The position numbers and the translations under genes are program-made. 64,000 nt of DNA, from positions 135,555,325 to 135,619,324 of the forward strand of contig OY744521.1 of assembly GCA_963556195.1 (NCBI GenBank), read 5' to 3'. The first letter of the stretch is position 1; the number at the start of each line of letters is the position of its first letter. Below, piece after piece: positions 10,805-22,519 of the stretch. The DNA comes from Sepiola atlantica (taxonomy: Eukaryota > Mollusca > Cephalopoda > Sepiida > Sepiolidae). Below the pieces are notes generated by a model, which saw nothing but the letters and a program-made list of their open reading frames with translations, had not been told where the DNA came from and made no database searches.

Positions 10805-11030
10805 CTGAGTGGGTAGGTATTTACCTGCCTCCCCCCGTGGGAAGATGTGACAAGGTCGAAAGGCGGAGATTGAAAAGTCAGTGCACAAGAGGTGCGTGCA
10901 TTCTGGCTGTCAAAAAAAGACTGAACAAACCAATTAGCATTTCCCAGTAGAGGCGTCTCAGGTGATTAGCAATAAATTAGAGAAAGTAAAGCCTGGGAGG
11001 GTTGGAATTCTTGAACTGCACAAACCCATA
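10805..11030 (-). repeat. Diverged, 5'-truncated copy of the U2-headed SINE family
   Basis: The plus-strand text cccgtgggaagatgtgacaa, agcatttcccagtagagg, gtaaagcctgggagggttgg and aactgcacaaacccata aligns in order with the bodies of the copies at 36,974-37,321 and 47,961-48,272. The U2-like head is not detectable on the right. The copy is older and heavily diverged. Confidence 0.7.
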
Positions 11031-11217
11031 CCTCTTTTCCTACACGGATAAGTCATGAAAACCTCTGGATTATATTAATGTACCTTCTAAATCTATGAAG
11101 AGTAAAATGTGGTTGCTACTAAATAATTTAACCTTGCACTGGGTTAAAAAAAAAAAAAATCAGCGAAATTATGAAAATTATCAAATAGATAAAATTGTTA
11201 AATATTCTTTAGTCGCT

Positions 11218-11268
11218 CATATTATCGACGTTTCGATCAACAAGATTTTCCTCAGGAGATAATATAAC
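11218..11268 (-). ncRNA. Hammerhead-like motif
   Basis: On the minus strand, core CTGAGGA (11,255-11,249) is followed by a weak stem II and GAAA (11,234-11,231). The palindromic stem III ACGT leads to a GUC cleavage triplet. Flanking ATATTATC (11,265-11,258) pairs perfectly with GATAATAT (11,226-11,219), giving an 8-bp stem I, but two extra nucleotides lie between that stem and the core. Core residues are intact. The 2-bp stem III would require dimeric folding. Confidence 0.6.
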
Positions 11269-11300
11269 TTATTCACTAATCTGTTCACACAACTCTTCAT

Positions 11301-11340
11301 ACTTTATACACTGAGGAAGGTCTTATTGACCACGACGTTG

Positions 11341-11347
<7 letters not shown>
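11301..11347 (+). ncRNA. Decayed hammerhead-like motif, opposite orientation
   Basis: Core CTGAGGA (11,311-11,317) and a perfect GGTC/GACC stem II are present. The GAAACGTT element has become acgacgtt (11,332-11,339), destroying the conserved A-rich segment. Stem I pairing is poor. It lies about 40 bp from the minus-strand motif and abuts a long (TA)n run, the same context as the PLE ends. Confidence 0.5.

Positions 11348-11401
<54 letters not shown>
11342..11401. repeat. (TA)n microsatellite
   Basis: This is an uninterrupted TA run of about 60 bp directly downstream of the hammerhead relic. A second run occurs at 11,578-11,607. Confidence 0.95.
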
Positions 11402-11407
<6 letters not shown>

Positions 11408-11573
11408 CAAATCTGTTTTACAACACAAAGGTTTAAAATAACTTAATAGTGTAGAACTAGAGCTCCAATACAATCAAATGCAAGGAGTGACGTTTCATAA
11501 AAAAACAATTATTCGTCATTGAGGAAGGCTGAAACAATTGTATGCAAATAAAAACTGAGGTTTATATAACATT

Positions 11574-11610
<37 letters not shown>

Positions 11611-11654
11611 AGGGTGTGCAGACATATTTTTTTCAAAAAAAAAATAATATATAT

Positions 11655-11960
11655 ATTACTGATGAGTCACCACTTATCCAGGCTAATATCCACTCGAGGA
11701 TAAGGATTAATGACTTATAAGGATGGTTTATGACAAGTGTTTATTGACATTAACTTTGAAAAGAACCATGCTGTAACCTTAAAGGAATCAATCTGGCAAC
11801 AACATATTTCACATCCTAGAAATTCTTGGAGAAAATTCGCCCACGGAAATTCTATTTGAGATGTTAGGAACACGGTGGAAGAAAGGAAAGTTCTTTGCAG
11901 TGGTGGTAAAACGAGTGAAAAGTTTTACAAGAACGAACCAGAGATGATCCAATTACATTT
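11655..11960 (-). mobile_element. Jockey-like LINE 3' end
   Basis: The sequence begins with gatgagtcaccacttatcc and continues collinear with copies at 26,845, 41,430 and 61,672. At 41.4 kb the same segment is the C-terminus and 3' end of a minus-strand LINE ORF. This copy therefore represents a 5'-truncated insertion on the minus strand ending beside TA-rich sequence. Confidence 0.75.
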
Positions 11961-12000
11961 TTTATCAATTTGATGATTTAGTTTTTCTACTTAAAAATTC

Positions 12001-12046
12001 CAGTGTATGTATGTATGTGTGTATGTATGTATGTATGTATGTATGT
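12001..12046. repeat. (GTAT)n microsatellite
   Basis: Tandem gtat units run with one gtgt interruption. A poly-G run lies further on at about 12,462-12,474. Confidence 0.9.
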
Positions 12047-12474
12047 CCCTTCTGAAATTGAAATGAATCAAGACTCTTTGGAACGCTTATTCTTTCTTCA
12101 TTCAACTTGAAATATTTTAGTTTAGATATTTATTCATTCTTATTTTATAAACTTAACTATTAACAACTTATAAACTATATTATAAAACTTATTTAGTAAC
12201 CAATTCTATTTATTATTTTGTAAATTAAAAAAATAAAACAAAACTTACTTACCTTCTTCCATAAGTATGAGCGGTTTTATATTTCAGGATCGTAGTTTTA
12301 AATCATAATCGAATTTTACCTTTTTTTAACATTTTTAAAATGTGAATAAAAAGCAAAATTTACTTATTCAATCAATGTAATTGTTCAAAATGAACATTTT
12401 CTTTTTAAAATGCTTTAATGATTTAATGTCACTATAAAATTAGAATTTTTTTATTTTATTTGGGGGGGGGGGGG

Positions 12475-12700
12475 GTAACGGCATATCAACCATCAATGGG
12501 TTATTTAATACCAAATCAAATTGTAGAACAATTATTTTATTTATTTTTTTAAATTATATATGCTTTCAAGATAGTTAAAGTTTAATTTTATTTAATAATC
12601 TCATTTATTTAATGAATTTTTGCTCAGGTCAGTAATTATTTAAAACCGGCTTATAAACCTATTTAAAGTTATTTAATTATGAATCCAGTAATTTTAATAA
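12475..12700. repeat. Dispersed repeat containing a cggcatatcaacc motif
   Basis: The text acggcatatcaaccatcaa followed by gggttatttaatacc resembles 45,940-46,020 and 51,280-51,350, where the motif continues with aatccagt and attttggtaaa. A weaker match lies near 21,660. Its function is unknown; at 45.9 kb it lies next to a hammerhead motif. Confidence 0.5.
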
Positions 12701-13400
12701 AAAAAATTCGTTTCTCTTTTACATTTTCAAATATTTATACATGATGTTTGCTTTTATTATTCATTTAAGACAAGAGTTATATAGATCACAGTTTCATGCT
12801 TTTCACAAGCCAGATTCTATTTTATTCAGAGATAAGATCCTGACAACAGCTAGAGTGAACCTGGAAGTAGTAGTTACTAAGGGGCGGCTCTATACTCTCC
12901 AAACCTCCCAAATTGGGGCTTCACCACTCAATGCAGTTTAATATCATTCCACTGACATCTATTTTATTAAGATTAGCAACATGTAGAGAGTTTTAATTAA
13001 TTATCTGGGCCCATAGTGTTGCTAAAATTCTCTGTGTAATACATTCACAATACCGAACATATCAAAGTAAAAATAAAAACAGTTAAAAAGCTGTGGAGGA
13101 CAGGTATTTCATTTATTACTAATTTGTCTATGATAAACTACACAGATAATAACAGAGACATGCAAGATATAAGCTTACATAACTAAATACATCGTACCAT
13201 ATGCGCAAATTATTCATGTAAAAAAGTAAAGTGAAGACTTACATTTTCTTGTGGCATCTTTTTTTGTTAAGGGTCATTCTCCAAAGTTGTTGTTGCCTGT
13301 AGCGCATCTATTCAGCAAATCAGGAAGAAATCTAATCTTAATTCTTGCCCATATATATAAACGTTCCCAAGCAATCTTGTGTTCATTACGAGATTCAGTG

Positions 13401-13530
13401 TCTACCTTTTTATCAAATGGCATAACTCTACCTTTTTATCAAATGGCATAACTCTACCTTTTTATCAAATGGCATAACTCTACCTTTTTATCAAATGGCA
13501 TAACTCTACCTTTTTATCAAATGGCATAAC
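13401..13530. repeat. 26-bp tandem repeat, five copies
   Basis: Five head-to-tail copies of tctacctttttatcaaatgg plus cataac are present, exact in period and apparently identical. A chance reading frame crosses it. Confidence 0.95.
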
Positions 13531-13784
13531 TATAGCCCTAAAAACAATTTCTTCTGAAAAGGAGATACGTCTTGTCCCTAAATCTCATTGAATATTCTGA
13601 CATTCATTAATGCAAATATATATATCTGTTAATCTATTAACATAATCTATTAATTGAAAAGAAAATACTTCTTCACCGGAAGTTACAATATATTCATTAG
13701 TTGTATATTAGTTAATTGTAGCATTATATAATAATAAAAAATAACATGCAAAATATGAAAATAATAAGTCATAATTATCATATT

Positions 13785-14345
13785 TGGTATAACGTCTGAT
13801 TTACATGCTGACCTCTGCTGGGCAAATTATATTTAAGCAATTATCCGTCAATCTTCAAAATAGAAACTCAAAAGGTTGACAGGTGTTCTCATATAAAAAG
13901 CCTTCATTTTTAACTGAACAAAACAAAATAAAGTAGAAACATATGTTAAAATAAACTTTGGACATTTATCTTCATGAAATGAACTTATGAACGACTCTGG
14001 TATGCCTTTGTCGAAAAACACATTTAAATCCCAATTCTAGTGCTAAGGTATTCCGAGACTTGATTGTTAGATGTCAACCATTTCTTCTATTCATTTCACG
14101 TCACTTTTCCATTGTCCTTGGGTCAGACGTTTTGTAATATTTCACAAGCTCCCTCTCCAGTTCTCACGGTTCAGTGGACCAACTCTCTCCAAATTCCACT
14201 CTGTACAATCTTGCCTAATCACTTGCTTCTAAGTTTTCCTTGGGCGGCCAACCTTCATGTAATCAAAGACATCCATGCTCCCAAACAGTTTATCCAGAAG
14301 GATGAAATCTCCACATGACCATACCAGTATAACCGATCCGTCCCT
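13785..14345 (-). mobile_element. LINE fragment (RT C-terminus and 3' end)
   Basis: The left end, atcatatttggtataacgtc, matches the recurrent LINE 3' terminus at 30.69, 55.01 and, inverted, 22.48, 37.45 and 58.85 kb. Further right the minus strand reads YWYGHVE, a GHVE(R)-type C-terminal motif, and a stretch that aligns with 20,863-21,110. It is heavily mutated and no frame survives. Confidence 0.65.
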
Positions 14346-14349
14346 GGGA

Positions 14350-15050
14350 CAACCTCTACGCTGGGCAAATGTAGTTTTTAACAAATCATCCAACCTAATG
14401 TGTTAGGTTTGGTCAGATTTCACATTGCAGATCATAGACTTTTCATTGTGTTGCAGTCAGGTAAAAGAGGACTGGACGAGGGGCTTAGCATTCATTGCCA
14501 TACAACATGACGCTCCTGACACAGCTGCTATAGAACTTGCCATTATATTTAGAATTTATTTAAATATCTAATTAAGGACATGTTTAGATTTTTTTTTTTA
14601 TTCATTTTCAACAATAAAAAAAACAATAAAAAAACAAAGATACATAACATTATTTACATATTTTTATCTCTCTAAATTACAATCAGAAATTTGTAAATCG
14701 TAGAAGTCGTGATTGGAACCAGTCCATTTGAAGTTGAGAAAGTGGCACAAAAATGATGAAACGAAATAACCTGAAGACAAAAAAAAAAAAAAAAAATGAA
14801 TATTGAAGAGTTTAAAAGTGTTTTGTAGAATTTAATATTTTTTGTATGAAAACTTTGTAGCTTTATCTCCAATAAAACTTAACAGCTGTATTTTTTGGTA
14901 CTTATGCAGAATAGGACCCAAGTTAAAATCGACTTGGCATCGGTAGTTTCCGGATGTTTAAGTAGATGGTCATAAAATGCCAAAGGAAAAGTTGGTTGCT
15001 GTACAACTGGAAACAAAGCAAAAACTAACCAACATTTAAAGCAAGGTTAG
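14350..15050. other. Spacer, no feature recognised
   Basis: The sequence is AT-rich with poly-A and poly-T runs at about 14,590 and 14,780. No coding or RNA signature is seen. Confidence 0.5.
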
Positions 15051-15054
15051 GGGT

Positions 15055-15450
15055 TTAGGATTAGGGTTATAAAATGTTAAGGTTAAGGTTATAAAATGTT
15101 AGGATTAGGGTTATAAAATGTTAAGGTTAAGGTTATAAAATGTTAGGATTAGGGTTATAAAATGTTAAGGTTAAGGTTATAAAATGTTAGGATTAGGGTT
15201 ATAAAATGTTATGGTTAAGGTTATAAAATGTTAGGATTAGGGTTATAAAATGTTAGGGTTAAGGTTATAAAATGTTAGGATTAGGGTTATAAAATGTTAA
15301 GGTTAAGGTTATAAAATGTTAGGATTAGGGTTATAAAATGTTAGGGTTAAGGTTATAAAATGTTAGGATTAGGGTTATAAAATGTTATGGTTAAGGTTAT
15401 AAAATGTTAGGATTAGGGTTATAAAATGTTATGGTTAGGGTTATAAAATG
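15055..15450. repeat. 22-bp tandem array with telomere-like TTAGGG motifs
   Basis: About 18 units alternate between ttaggattagggttataa plus aatg and ttaaggttaaggttataa plus aatg. This gives a 44-bp higher-order period. TTAGG or TTAGGG occurs in about half the units. The array is internal and mixed, so it is more likely a local minisatellite than a true telomere remnant. Confidence 0.92.
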
Positions 15451-15769
15451 TTTTTTCTGGATGAAAATGTTTGTTTTTTCACTTGCAGCTATCTCCACAT
15501 TTTGTGCAATTTTTTCCTTTGGTTACAAGTTTTTTTCCCTTGATAAAATTAAATCACTCCTTCGGTAGTATGCTAACTCGTTAAAATTCATTATCACTTT
15601 GAACAATTTTTTATTTTTAATTAGTGAATTTCGCAATTCAATCAATTAAAATGTTAACTTGTCGTCTGCTATTTTCTTGCAATATGATTGGATAAGCAAT
15701 TCGGCATTTTCCGTCCGTCTACATAAACATCCGGAAACTATCAACGCCATCTATTTTAACGCTAGACAA

Positions 15770-18700
15770 AGCATGAAGCCACTTGATGTAAGGAGCTGAA
15801 AAAAATACTATTTCAAGGTATAAAACTCGCTAACGATAAGTGTTAGATGGATAGATTCTGACCCAGAAAACAGCAATTCTTCCCCTTTGTCAGAAACATC
15901 ACTCATGGAATGTGAGGACTAAAGAACAAAATAAGGGAAGCGAGAGTTACGAGGCTGCCAAAAGATTTTATTCCGTGTAGATTTTAAAGTTTGCTTCTGC
16001 GGGTGAATATTTTAGCCTTGAGACTATATAACGAAGATTTTAGAATAATAACAAACAAATCGTAGGCCAACCACTAAAAACGACAGCCAGAAAAACATCC
16101 CCCACTGCTAACAGTACAGAAGCATTCCCCTTTTTTCGTATTCTTAGTGACAACGGTATTACCCTAACACTAATATACAACTTCCAAGGGGTTTGAATCC
16201 TTGGGATACTAACTAAATCTGCATATTCTAGACTTAGAAATTATATTAAGCCGATTTCACTACTGAAAAATTTACAAAATACCAAATGCAACCCATCTAA
16301 ATCAGTCGTGAAACTGTCATTTTGACAACCAGGATACATTCCACTCACACATAAACACTGACAAGCATATGCACGAGCTCGGAGTCTATACCTGTAAAAC
16401 CCTCCCCTTGACTAGAGAACTTAGTCTAGAATCAGATGACCTGGCATACATGTGATTTAGAGTAATCCTTCAACACAGCATTAGTTATCTATACTTCCTC
16501 TACAAGTCTCTTTCGACTCAGTACTGCACACTACTAGGCTATGTTCCCGATAGTGTAGATGCAGCACTCTAATTGGATCCGAGCGCCCAAATACATGTAT
16601 TTGGGGATTTTAATGTCCAACACAGAGATTGGCTTGATTTCTCAAACTACACAGACACAGCTGGTAACAGCACGCATAGCTTCTCTATTTCACATTCCCT
16701 TTCAGAAACCGTGACTTTCTCGACACACCTCTCAGATCATGAAGATCAGCAAGCCTCACTTCTCAACCTATTCTTGAAAACACTGCCCTAGGATTGTACG
16801 ATTGATGACAATAGCTTACTCGAGAACGCTGATAATTTTGTTGATATCACCCTAAATTTCACACCCCAAACCAAAGCGCCATTACTCAAAACAATGAGAT
16901 ACTAAAATGAGCTGATTAGGAATCCATCAGAGATCACATTAGAGACGCCACATGGAGTAAAAAAATTTATCTCTCTGATAAACAGTGAGTTAATAAGGTA
17001 ACAGAATGGTTCAAAGCAGGCATAGAAGCATATGTGCCTACACGGAAATTCTATAGTAAGTCCCACTCTTCCTAATATTTCACTTCTACCTGTGCACCTG
17101 ATATTGTGCATAGGCAGCAAACATTCCACCGATTCAACTGTCATAAGTCAGGTACAACTAAACTAAACAACTATTTATAACATCAAGAAACGACTGTAAA
17201 AGTGTAATAGTCACAGCTAAAAGTAGGTATACTGAGATGACTAGAAAAAGCATTGAGTCAGCGAAATTAGGAACTTGCGATTTCTGGAAAATCTATAATA
17301 GTGTGTTGATAAATGGGCTATCAACAATTCCATCACTATCCAACCAGCATGATGTCACTTGTACGGCAACCAATAAGGCTAAACTGCTTGCGCAGTAATT
17401 CATCTTAAACTCAACAAATCACTCTCTAATTCCCCACTATGGACAGAAGCCATACTTGATGATCTAATCATCATCCCTTCGCATGTCCTGGATATCATAA
17501 AATAAACCCTGACAACTCTAAAGCGTGTTGGCCTGATCTTATCCTTGCTATAGTAATAAAAAATGCTCTACTGAGCTCGCCTTTGTCCTTTCCAAACTCT
17601 ATAACAAATGCCTTGCCGAATTTTGCTTCCCTGCTTGCTGGAAAATTGTCTCTGATACCAGTGTTCAAGAATTCTGGTGGAAGAATTGATCCCCAAAATG
17701 ATCGCCCAACAGTCTCCTCCCACTCTTCGCTAAAATCTTTGAATCATTAATCAATCTAGCAATAATCCATTACTTCGTAATTGTAAACTTCTGTCTAACC
17801 AACAGTATGGGTTTAGGCAAGCCTGTTCTACTGTGGATATCATAACGGTCAGTCCTGAATGCATATACTAGACACTGGAAGCTAGAGCAGTAACACTTGG
17901 AAATATTTAAAGCCTTTGACAAGGTCTTCTCATGAAAATTAATTCGTATGGTATTACTGAACGAATATTTAATATAATCAGATCCTTTTTAGCCAAAATA
18001 AAGATCCAGGTCGTCCTCGATGGCCATATATCTAAACAACATATCATTAATGCGGGTGCGTCCCAGAAGTCGATCCTTGAACCTTTATTATTCTTGATTT
18101 TCATAAACTACTTCTGATGCAATTGCGTCCGAGATGGGTATATTTACTGATGACACAACGCTCTATTCTGGACATGTGTGCAAAACAAACGCACACATAT
18201 CCAAGGCAATGGCTGAATCGTTAGAAAATTACTTCCAGCTTGTAGTGGAATGGGACCAAAAATAGATGGTTACATTTAATGCTACGAAGACAAAGCTCTT
18301 TTCCTTCAACAATTATAAGAAACCTTTCTAACCCCCAATTGCCATGGCTGATAGCACCCTATCTGAGAGTCCAACATTCAAACTCCTCAACCTAATATTC
18401 ACAAGTAACATGAATTAAAACAAATAGAAGATGCCGCCAAGGTTCCTGCAATAAAGGTGGGCTCCATCTACTGGGCCAGAAAACTTCTTTCAACTGCTAG
18501 TGTCCTACAAAGCCACTATTCACTCATGCATGGAGTATTGTTGCCACATTTGGGCTGGTGCACCAACCACCAGTCTCCCTCTTAGACAGGGTTCAAAAAG
18601 AGCCTTTAATCTAATACGTCCCACATTGTCTATCAAACTAATTTTCTATCACCACAATGTTGCATCCCTGTGCATCTTTTACAAGTACTTCAATGAAATG

Positions 18701-19050
18701 TGCTCTAACGAACTTGGTGCACTTGTTCCCCCACCCCTAACGTAAATACCCTTGACCACCCGACAATCAGCAAAATACCACCCCTTTACTGTAGAGGTTT
18801 CCAGATACCAGAAAGCTTTCTACTCTAATAGCTTCTCTCCTTGAACTTCTTGCTTTTGGAATTCCCTCCTTACTCCTTGTTTCCGACTGTATGAACATGC
18901 AGAAATTTAAATGTAATGTGAACATCTATCTCTCTGTATAAACCCCCACTTAGCATGCCCTATAAATCTGGCCCCTTATTCACAGTAGCTCATTATGTCT
19001 CAATGGCAATGTGCCTTGTTTTGGGGTGAATATAAGTAAAATTTTAAAAA
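15770..19050 (+). pseudogene. Near full-length jockey-like LINE, multiply frameshifted
   Basis: At 15,773 lies the MKPLDV-type 5' reading frame shared with 30,207 and 33,250. At 16,573-16,790 is an APE-type endonuclease segment with HVFGDFN and SDHED. RT pieces follow: QQYGFRQACSTVDI (17,800), ITERIFNIIRSFLA (17,950), a degraded GVPQGS as GASQKS (18,054), LFLIFIN (18,090) and FTDDTTLYSG (18,142), which is motif C with the first residues YA changed to FT. The C-terminal MEYCCHIWAG (18,530) and a decayed FWNSLLTPCF end (18,855) complete the order. This matches jockey/CR1-like LINE ORF2. Many stops and shifts show it is dead. Confidence 0.85.
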
Positions 19051-19058
19051 ATAATTTT

Positions 19059-19105
19059 CTATTTTCAAAGAAGGGATCTAACCCCGAAACGATGAATAAA
19101 ATAGG
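19059..19105 (+). ncRNA. Hammerhead relic downstream of the LINE
   Basis: CTATTTT (19,059-19,065) pairs with AAAATAG (19,098-19,104) as stem I. GGG...CCC forms stem II and is followed by C-GAAAC (19,085-19,090). The first core strand, expected CUGANGA, reads CAAAGAA with three substitutions or an indel. Stem III is degraded to ACGAT. The structure is recognisable but very unlikely to be active. Confidence 0.45.
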
Positions 19106-19596
19106 AGATTATCAGCTGGTTACCATGTAACTGTTTTGGCGATTTAACAACAAAACAGTTATTAAATCCATGCAGTACTTATTAACATACCACTTCTCCA
19201 TAACCAAATGTTTGACAGAATTCAGTTATTATTTCACTTCAGAGTTAGACTACAGTCAATTATCATGCGAGATACCAGAATACCGACATAAAAGGAAACA
19301 GCCATATGAAAGAACGAGGACAAGAAATATATATACAGTCAATATATATATATACATACGATTGCATCTACATACAAATTTTTTCAACATACGACGTGAA
19401 ATTCAATCAAATTATTGACTGTACACCCGATAGAAAATCCAACATACAACGTCAAAGTTTCGTGGTTAGCCTGCTATGTGGAAGCACTCACGACGGGATA
19501 GAGAGTTCAGTTCACAGTTCCACTTAGGTCCCGGAATGAATTAAATTTGTATATAGAGATTTAATTGTATATTATTATACTAAATGCGAGTTAATT

Positions 19597-19690
19597 ATAT
19601 ACGGCATAATCACGTTAACACACCGGTTCCCGTTAAGCGACGTTGAGCCTGACGAGTTCTAAATGGATGACCATTTGGGTCTGTATTTGG
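19597..19690 (+). pseudogene. 5S rRNA-derived sequence, copy 1
   Basis: The segment runs tacggcataatcacgttaac, accggttcccgttaagc, gacgttgagcctgacg, then atggatgaccatttgggt. This aligns in order with animal, specifically molluscan-type, 5S rRNA. About 16 nt containing the middle gatcaccgaag portion are missing. The internal promoter region is therefore broken. It could be a 5S pseudogene or the head of a 5S-derived SINE. Confidence 0.7.
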
Positions 19691-20331
19691 TCTGGAGAGG
19701 ACATGGGCTCCACCAGGTTCTATTGTTGATACTGAAAAGGTAGGGCAGATAGCATATCTGCCTGACTCCCCGACGACATCTCTTGACGTTATGGGATATG
19801 GATAGATGGAGTTAATGAACGTTTGTTTCCCTAAGCGTTTTATATATAGATAGAGATTTTAATAACACAAAACACATGCTAAAATATATTTTAGTTCTGA
19901 GATCGAGTTATGTTTTAACAAACATCTGTTTTAATTGTTCTAATTAGCCGTAATTTATAATTAAATGAAAAACTCACCCATCTCTCACTCAGCTGTCTCT
20001 GTATTTCTCTGGCCCCATCTCTCACTATGGTGATTTCGCTACTCTTTAATAGTTCTTAATGTCTCTGTGGGCATTTCGGGAAAAGAGTGCATCTAATTTA
20101 CAGAGGGTGCTCGTACACATCGTAACCACGTATGTAAATTAAATAGAAAAATAATAGGTCGCTTTACTTTTATATTATACATAAGAATAATATAGAAGTA
20201 AAGAAACTCCTTATTTTTAGTTATCCAAGAAGAATTTGTTAGGTTTTTCAGTTTATGAATTTTCGAATGAAATCACAGTTGAAAAAATAGTTGTAGTGAT
20301 TGGGACCCAACAGGCCATGGGTAGTTTAGTA

Positions 20332-20335
<4 letters not shown>

Positions 20336-20378
<43 letters not shown>

Positions 20379-20408
20379 ATATATATGTATATATATATAT
20401 ATATATAT
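20336..20408. repeat. (TA)n microsatellite with TATG interruptions
   Basis: An imperfect TA run flanks the left end of the inverted-repeat transposon at 20,410. Confidence 0.9.
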
Positions 20409-20409
20409 A

Positions 20410-20793
20410 CAGGGTGGGCCAAAATAAGGGTCCTATCTTTAAATTTGAATAACTTGAATTTGAATAACTTCCACAAAATAAAAGTTAAACTCACCAAACT
20501 TTATGTGTGTGTAGACTGACCCTTCCGAGATTTTTTGAAATAAACAAAACAAATTTTAGCCGAAAAACACTTCTTAAAACTTACAAAAACTAAAGTATTG
20601 TTTTTTACACTGTTTTGAGTTTTTTAAGCAAAAATAATGTTTTCTAAATGAGGGTACGTTCCTTAGGGCTAATACGGCTCATGCTTGCTTCGGAAGGGGT
20701 CCTTTACTTATTCTAAAAAAAAAAAATTTTTAAATTAATAAATAAAAAAGTTATGAATTTTAAAAAATAGGACCCTTATTTTTGCCCACCCTG
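20410..20793. mobile_element. Short non-autonomous DNA transposon (MITE)
   Basis: The 384-bp element has 27-bp terminal inverted repeats, one mismatch apart. Each begins cagggtgggc and ends aagggtcctat on the inner side. Both ends sit in TA-rich sequence, which fits a TA-targeting Tc1/mariner-type element, although the exact right-hand TA duplication is not clean. There is no transposase frame inside. Confidence 0.85.
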
Positions 20794-20862
20794 ATATATA
20801 AAGGTCGATGTAGTTTGCTTCAAGCATTGTGTATAATATATCTTCTATTCATTTAAGTCATT

Positions 20863-21110
20863 TTACCCTTGTTCAGATGTCAGACGTTTTCTGATATTAC
20901 GTAAGTTCACACTCCAGTTCTCTTGGTTCAGCGGGTTAACTGTCTCCAAATTCCATTCTATGTGTCTAATCACTTGCTTTCGAGTTTGCCTTGGCCGGCC
21001 AAACTTCCTGCAAGTTAAGACATCCATACTTTTGCAACGGTTTATCCAGGAGGAGGAACGTTCCACATGACCATACAAGTGTCAACGATTCGTCCTAAGG
21101 ATAACATCTA
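20863..21110 (-). pseudogene. LINE RT C-terminal fragment
   Basis: The minus frame reads GHVERSSSWINRCKSMDV then KFGRPRQTRKQVIRH. This is the GHV-R and GRPR-TWK-like tail common at the C-terminus of LINE reverse transcriptases. It aligns with the weaker fragment at 14.1-14.3 kb. Only the C-terminal tail is present. Confidence 0.75.
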
Positions 21111-21119
21111 TCCTTACAT

Positions 21120-22140
21120 ATAGATAATGAATTTCCTTCCATAAATTATATATGTCAGTTACAGACAGACTGTTTCACTGAATCATAGCTTTCTAGTCTG
21201 GCTTGATAAGCAAGTATTTCAAATTAAGATCGAAACTCAATTGTTTTGACAACTTCTTAACTATTGCACCATTAGCACAAGCTACGAGGTAAATGAAATC
21301 TAAATGCTTATATGCGTGTGCGTGTATCCCAAAATTAAATGTGAAATTTCTTCAATTTAATTTATGGGAGTCGATTTCATTTTCTTCAACGTGGGTATAA
21401 CCTTCATCACAAGAAAGTCTTACTATTCTATATGTTTTCAAGAACAGTTTATTCTATCACAGATAGACTAAAATTTCAAAATAACTTCCAACTAAAATGT
21501 GATTTAATAATGCCAGAGAAAAATTACGTTTCATGTTTTTACCAAAAATGTCTCCTTTCGAATAGCATAATAACATAACTACCAACTCAGTTAAATCATT
21601 GAATATAATTTGTTTAATATAAATTTTAAATGCTGCACATTTTTTTATGTAGTTGATATTATGACATATAAACCGCTTTAGGTTTATTTAATGCCAAAAC
21701 ACAATACCTATTGTAAACATTTAATTGACACAAGTTGCTCTTTATTGTTTAGCTAGGGAATAATTTTGCCAATGCAGTAGATCTGACTGGATTTAAACTT
21801 GACTTAGCCAATTTCATAGTCTGTGTAGGTATCTTTTTACCTGCTAAATTACCCCGTATTTTAGAGTAAATGATGAAAAAAATAAACTGGTTTAAGTGTT
21901 TAGAAAAATTATTATACTTACATGCTGGGATCTCTTCAAAGCTTGACATTAATTATATTTTGGAGATGTCAATTGAAAAACCCAATGACAGCTTTCAAAA
22001 TTTGATAGGACAAAAAACTGTAAAGAGAAAATAAACGGTTATCACATGATGATTAACAAAGATAAATTTTGGATAAACCAGACACTAACATTTAGAAAAT
22101 AACTAAGCAGGAATAAATAAAATAGTACAAAATATAATAA
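21120..22140. other. AT-rich spacer
   Basis: No gene or RNA was recognised. A weak copy of the dispersed repeat seen at 12.5, 45.9 and 51.3 kb is possible around 21,662-21,700. Confidence 0.5.
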
Positions 22141-22149
22141 ATGATAATA

Positions 22150-22510
22150 ATACCAATGAGAATGATATGATGGATGTGTAATGTGAGTCTTAAAGACAGG
22201 CTTAGTTCTGATGACCTCAGAAGAAGATTAAATCTGGATAGTATAGGGAGATGTGTGAAGAAGAGTAGACTCATGGTATGGCCACGTTGAAAGAATTGAT
22301 CAGAGTTCTTGGGTTAGTAGATGTAGAACAGTTAAGGTAGCAGGTTCAGTTCACATAGGAAAGCCAAGGAGAACATGGAAGGAAGTGATAAAATGGACTT
22401 GAGGGACCTAGCCAAAGATACGTTAGTTTAGAAGTCAATTTCTTAAAGCTGTTAAACGCATGTTGGTATGTCAAACGGATGTTAAACCGAATATGATGAT
22501 GATGATAATG
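22150..22510 (+). pseudogene. LINE RT C-terminus and 3' end
   Basis: In the plus sense, decayed LKDRLSSDDLRRRLNLDSIG is followed by a WYGHVERIDQ-like stretch and GKPRRTWKE. The sequence then ends with ttaaaccgaatatgatgatg, the typical 3' terminus with a trinucleotide tail. It is collinear with 58,500-58,860 and with the minus-strand copies at 30.7 and 55.0 kb. Confidence 0.75.
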
Positions 22511-22519
22511 AATAAAATA

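Noticed and set aside
20236..20497. Frames rich in YIYIYI
   Set aside because: These are translations of (TA)n microsatellites.
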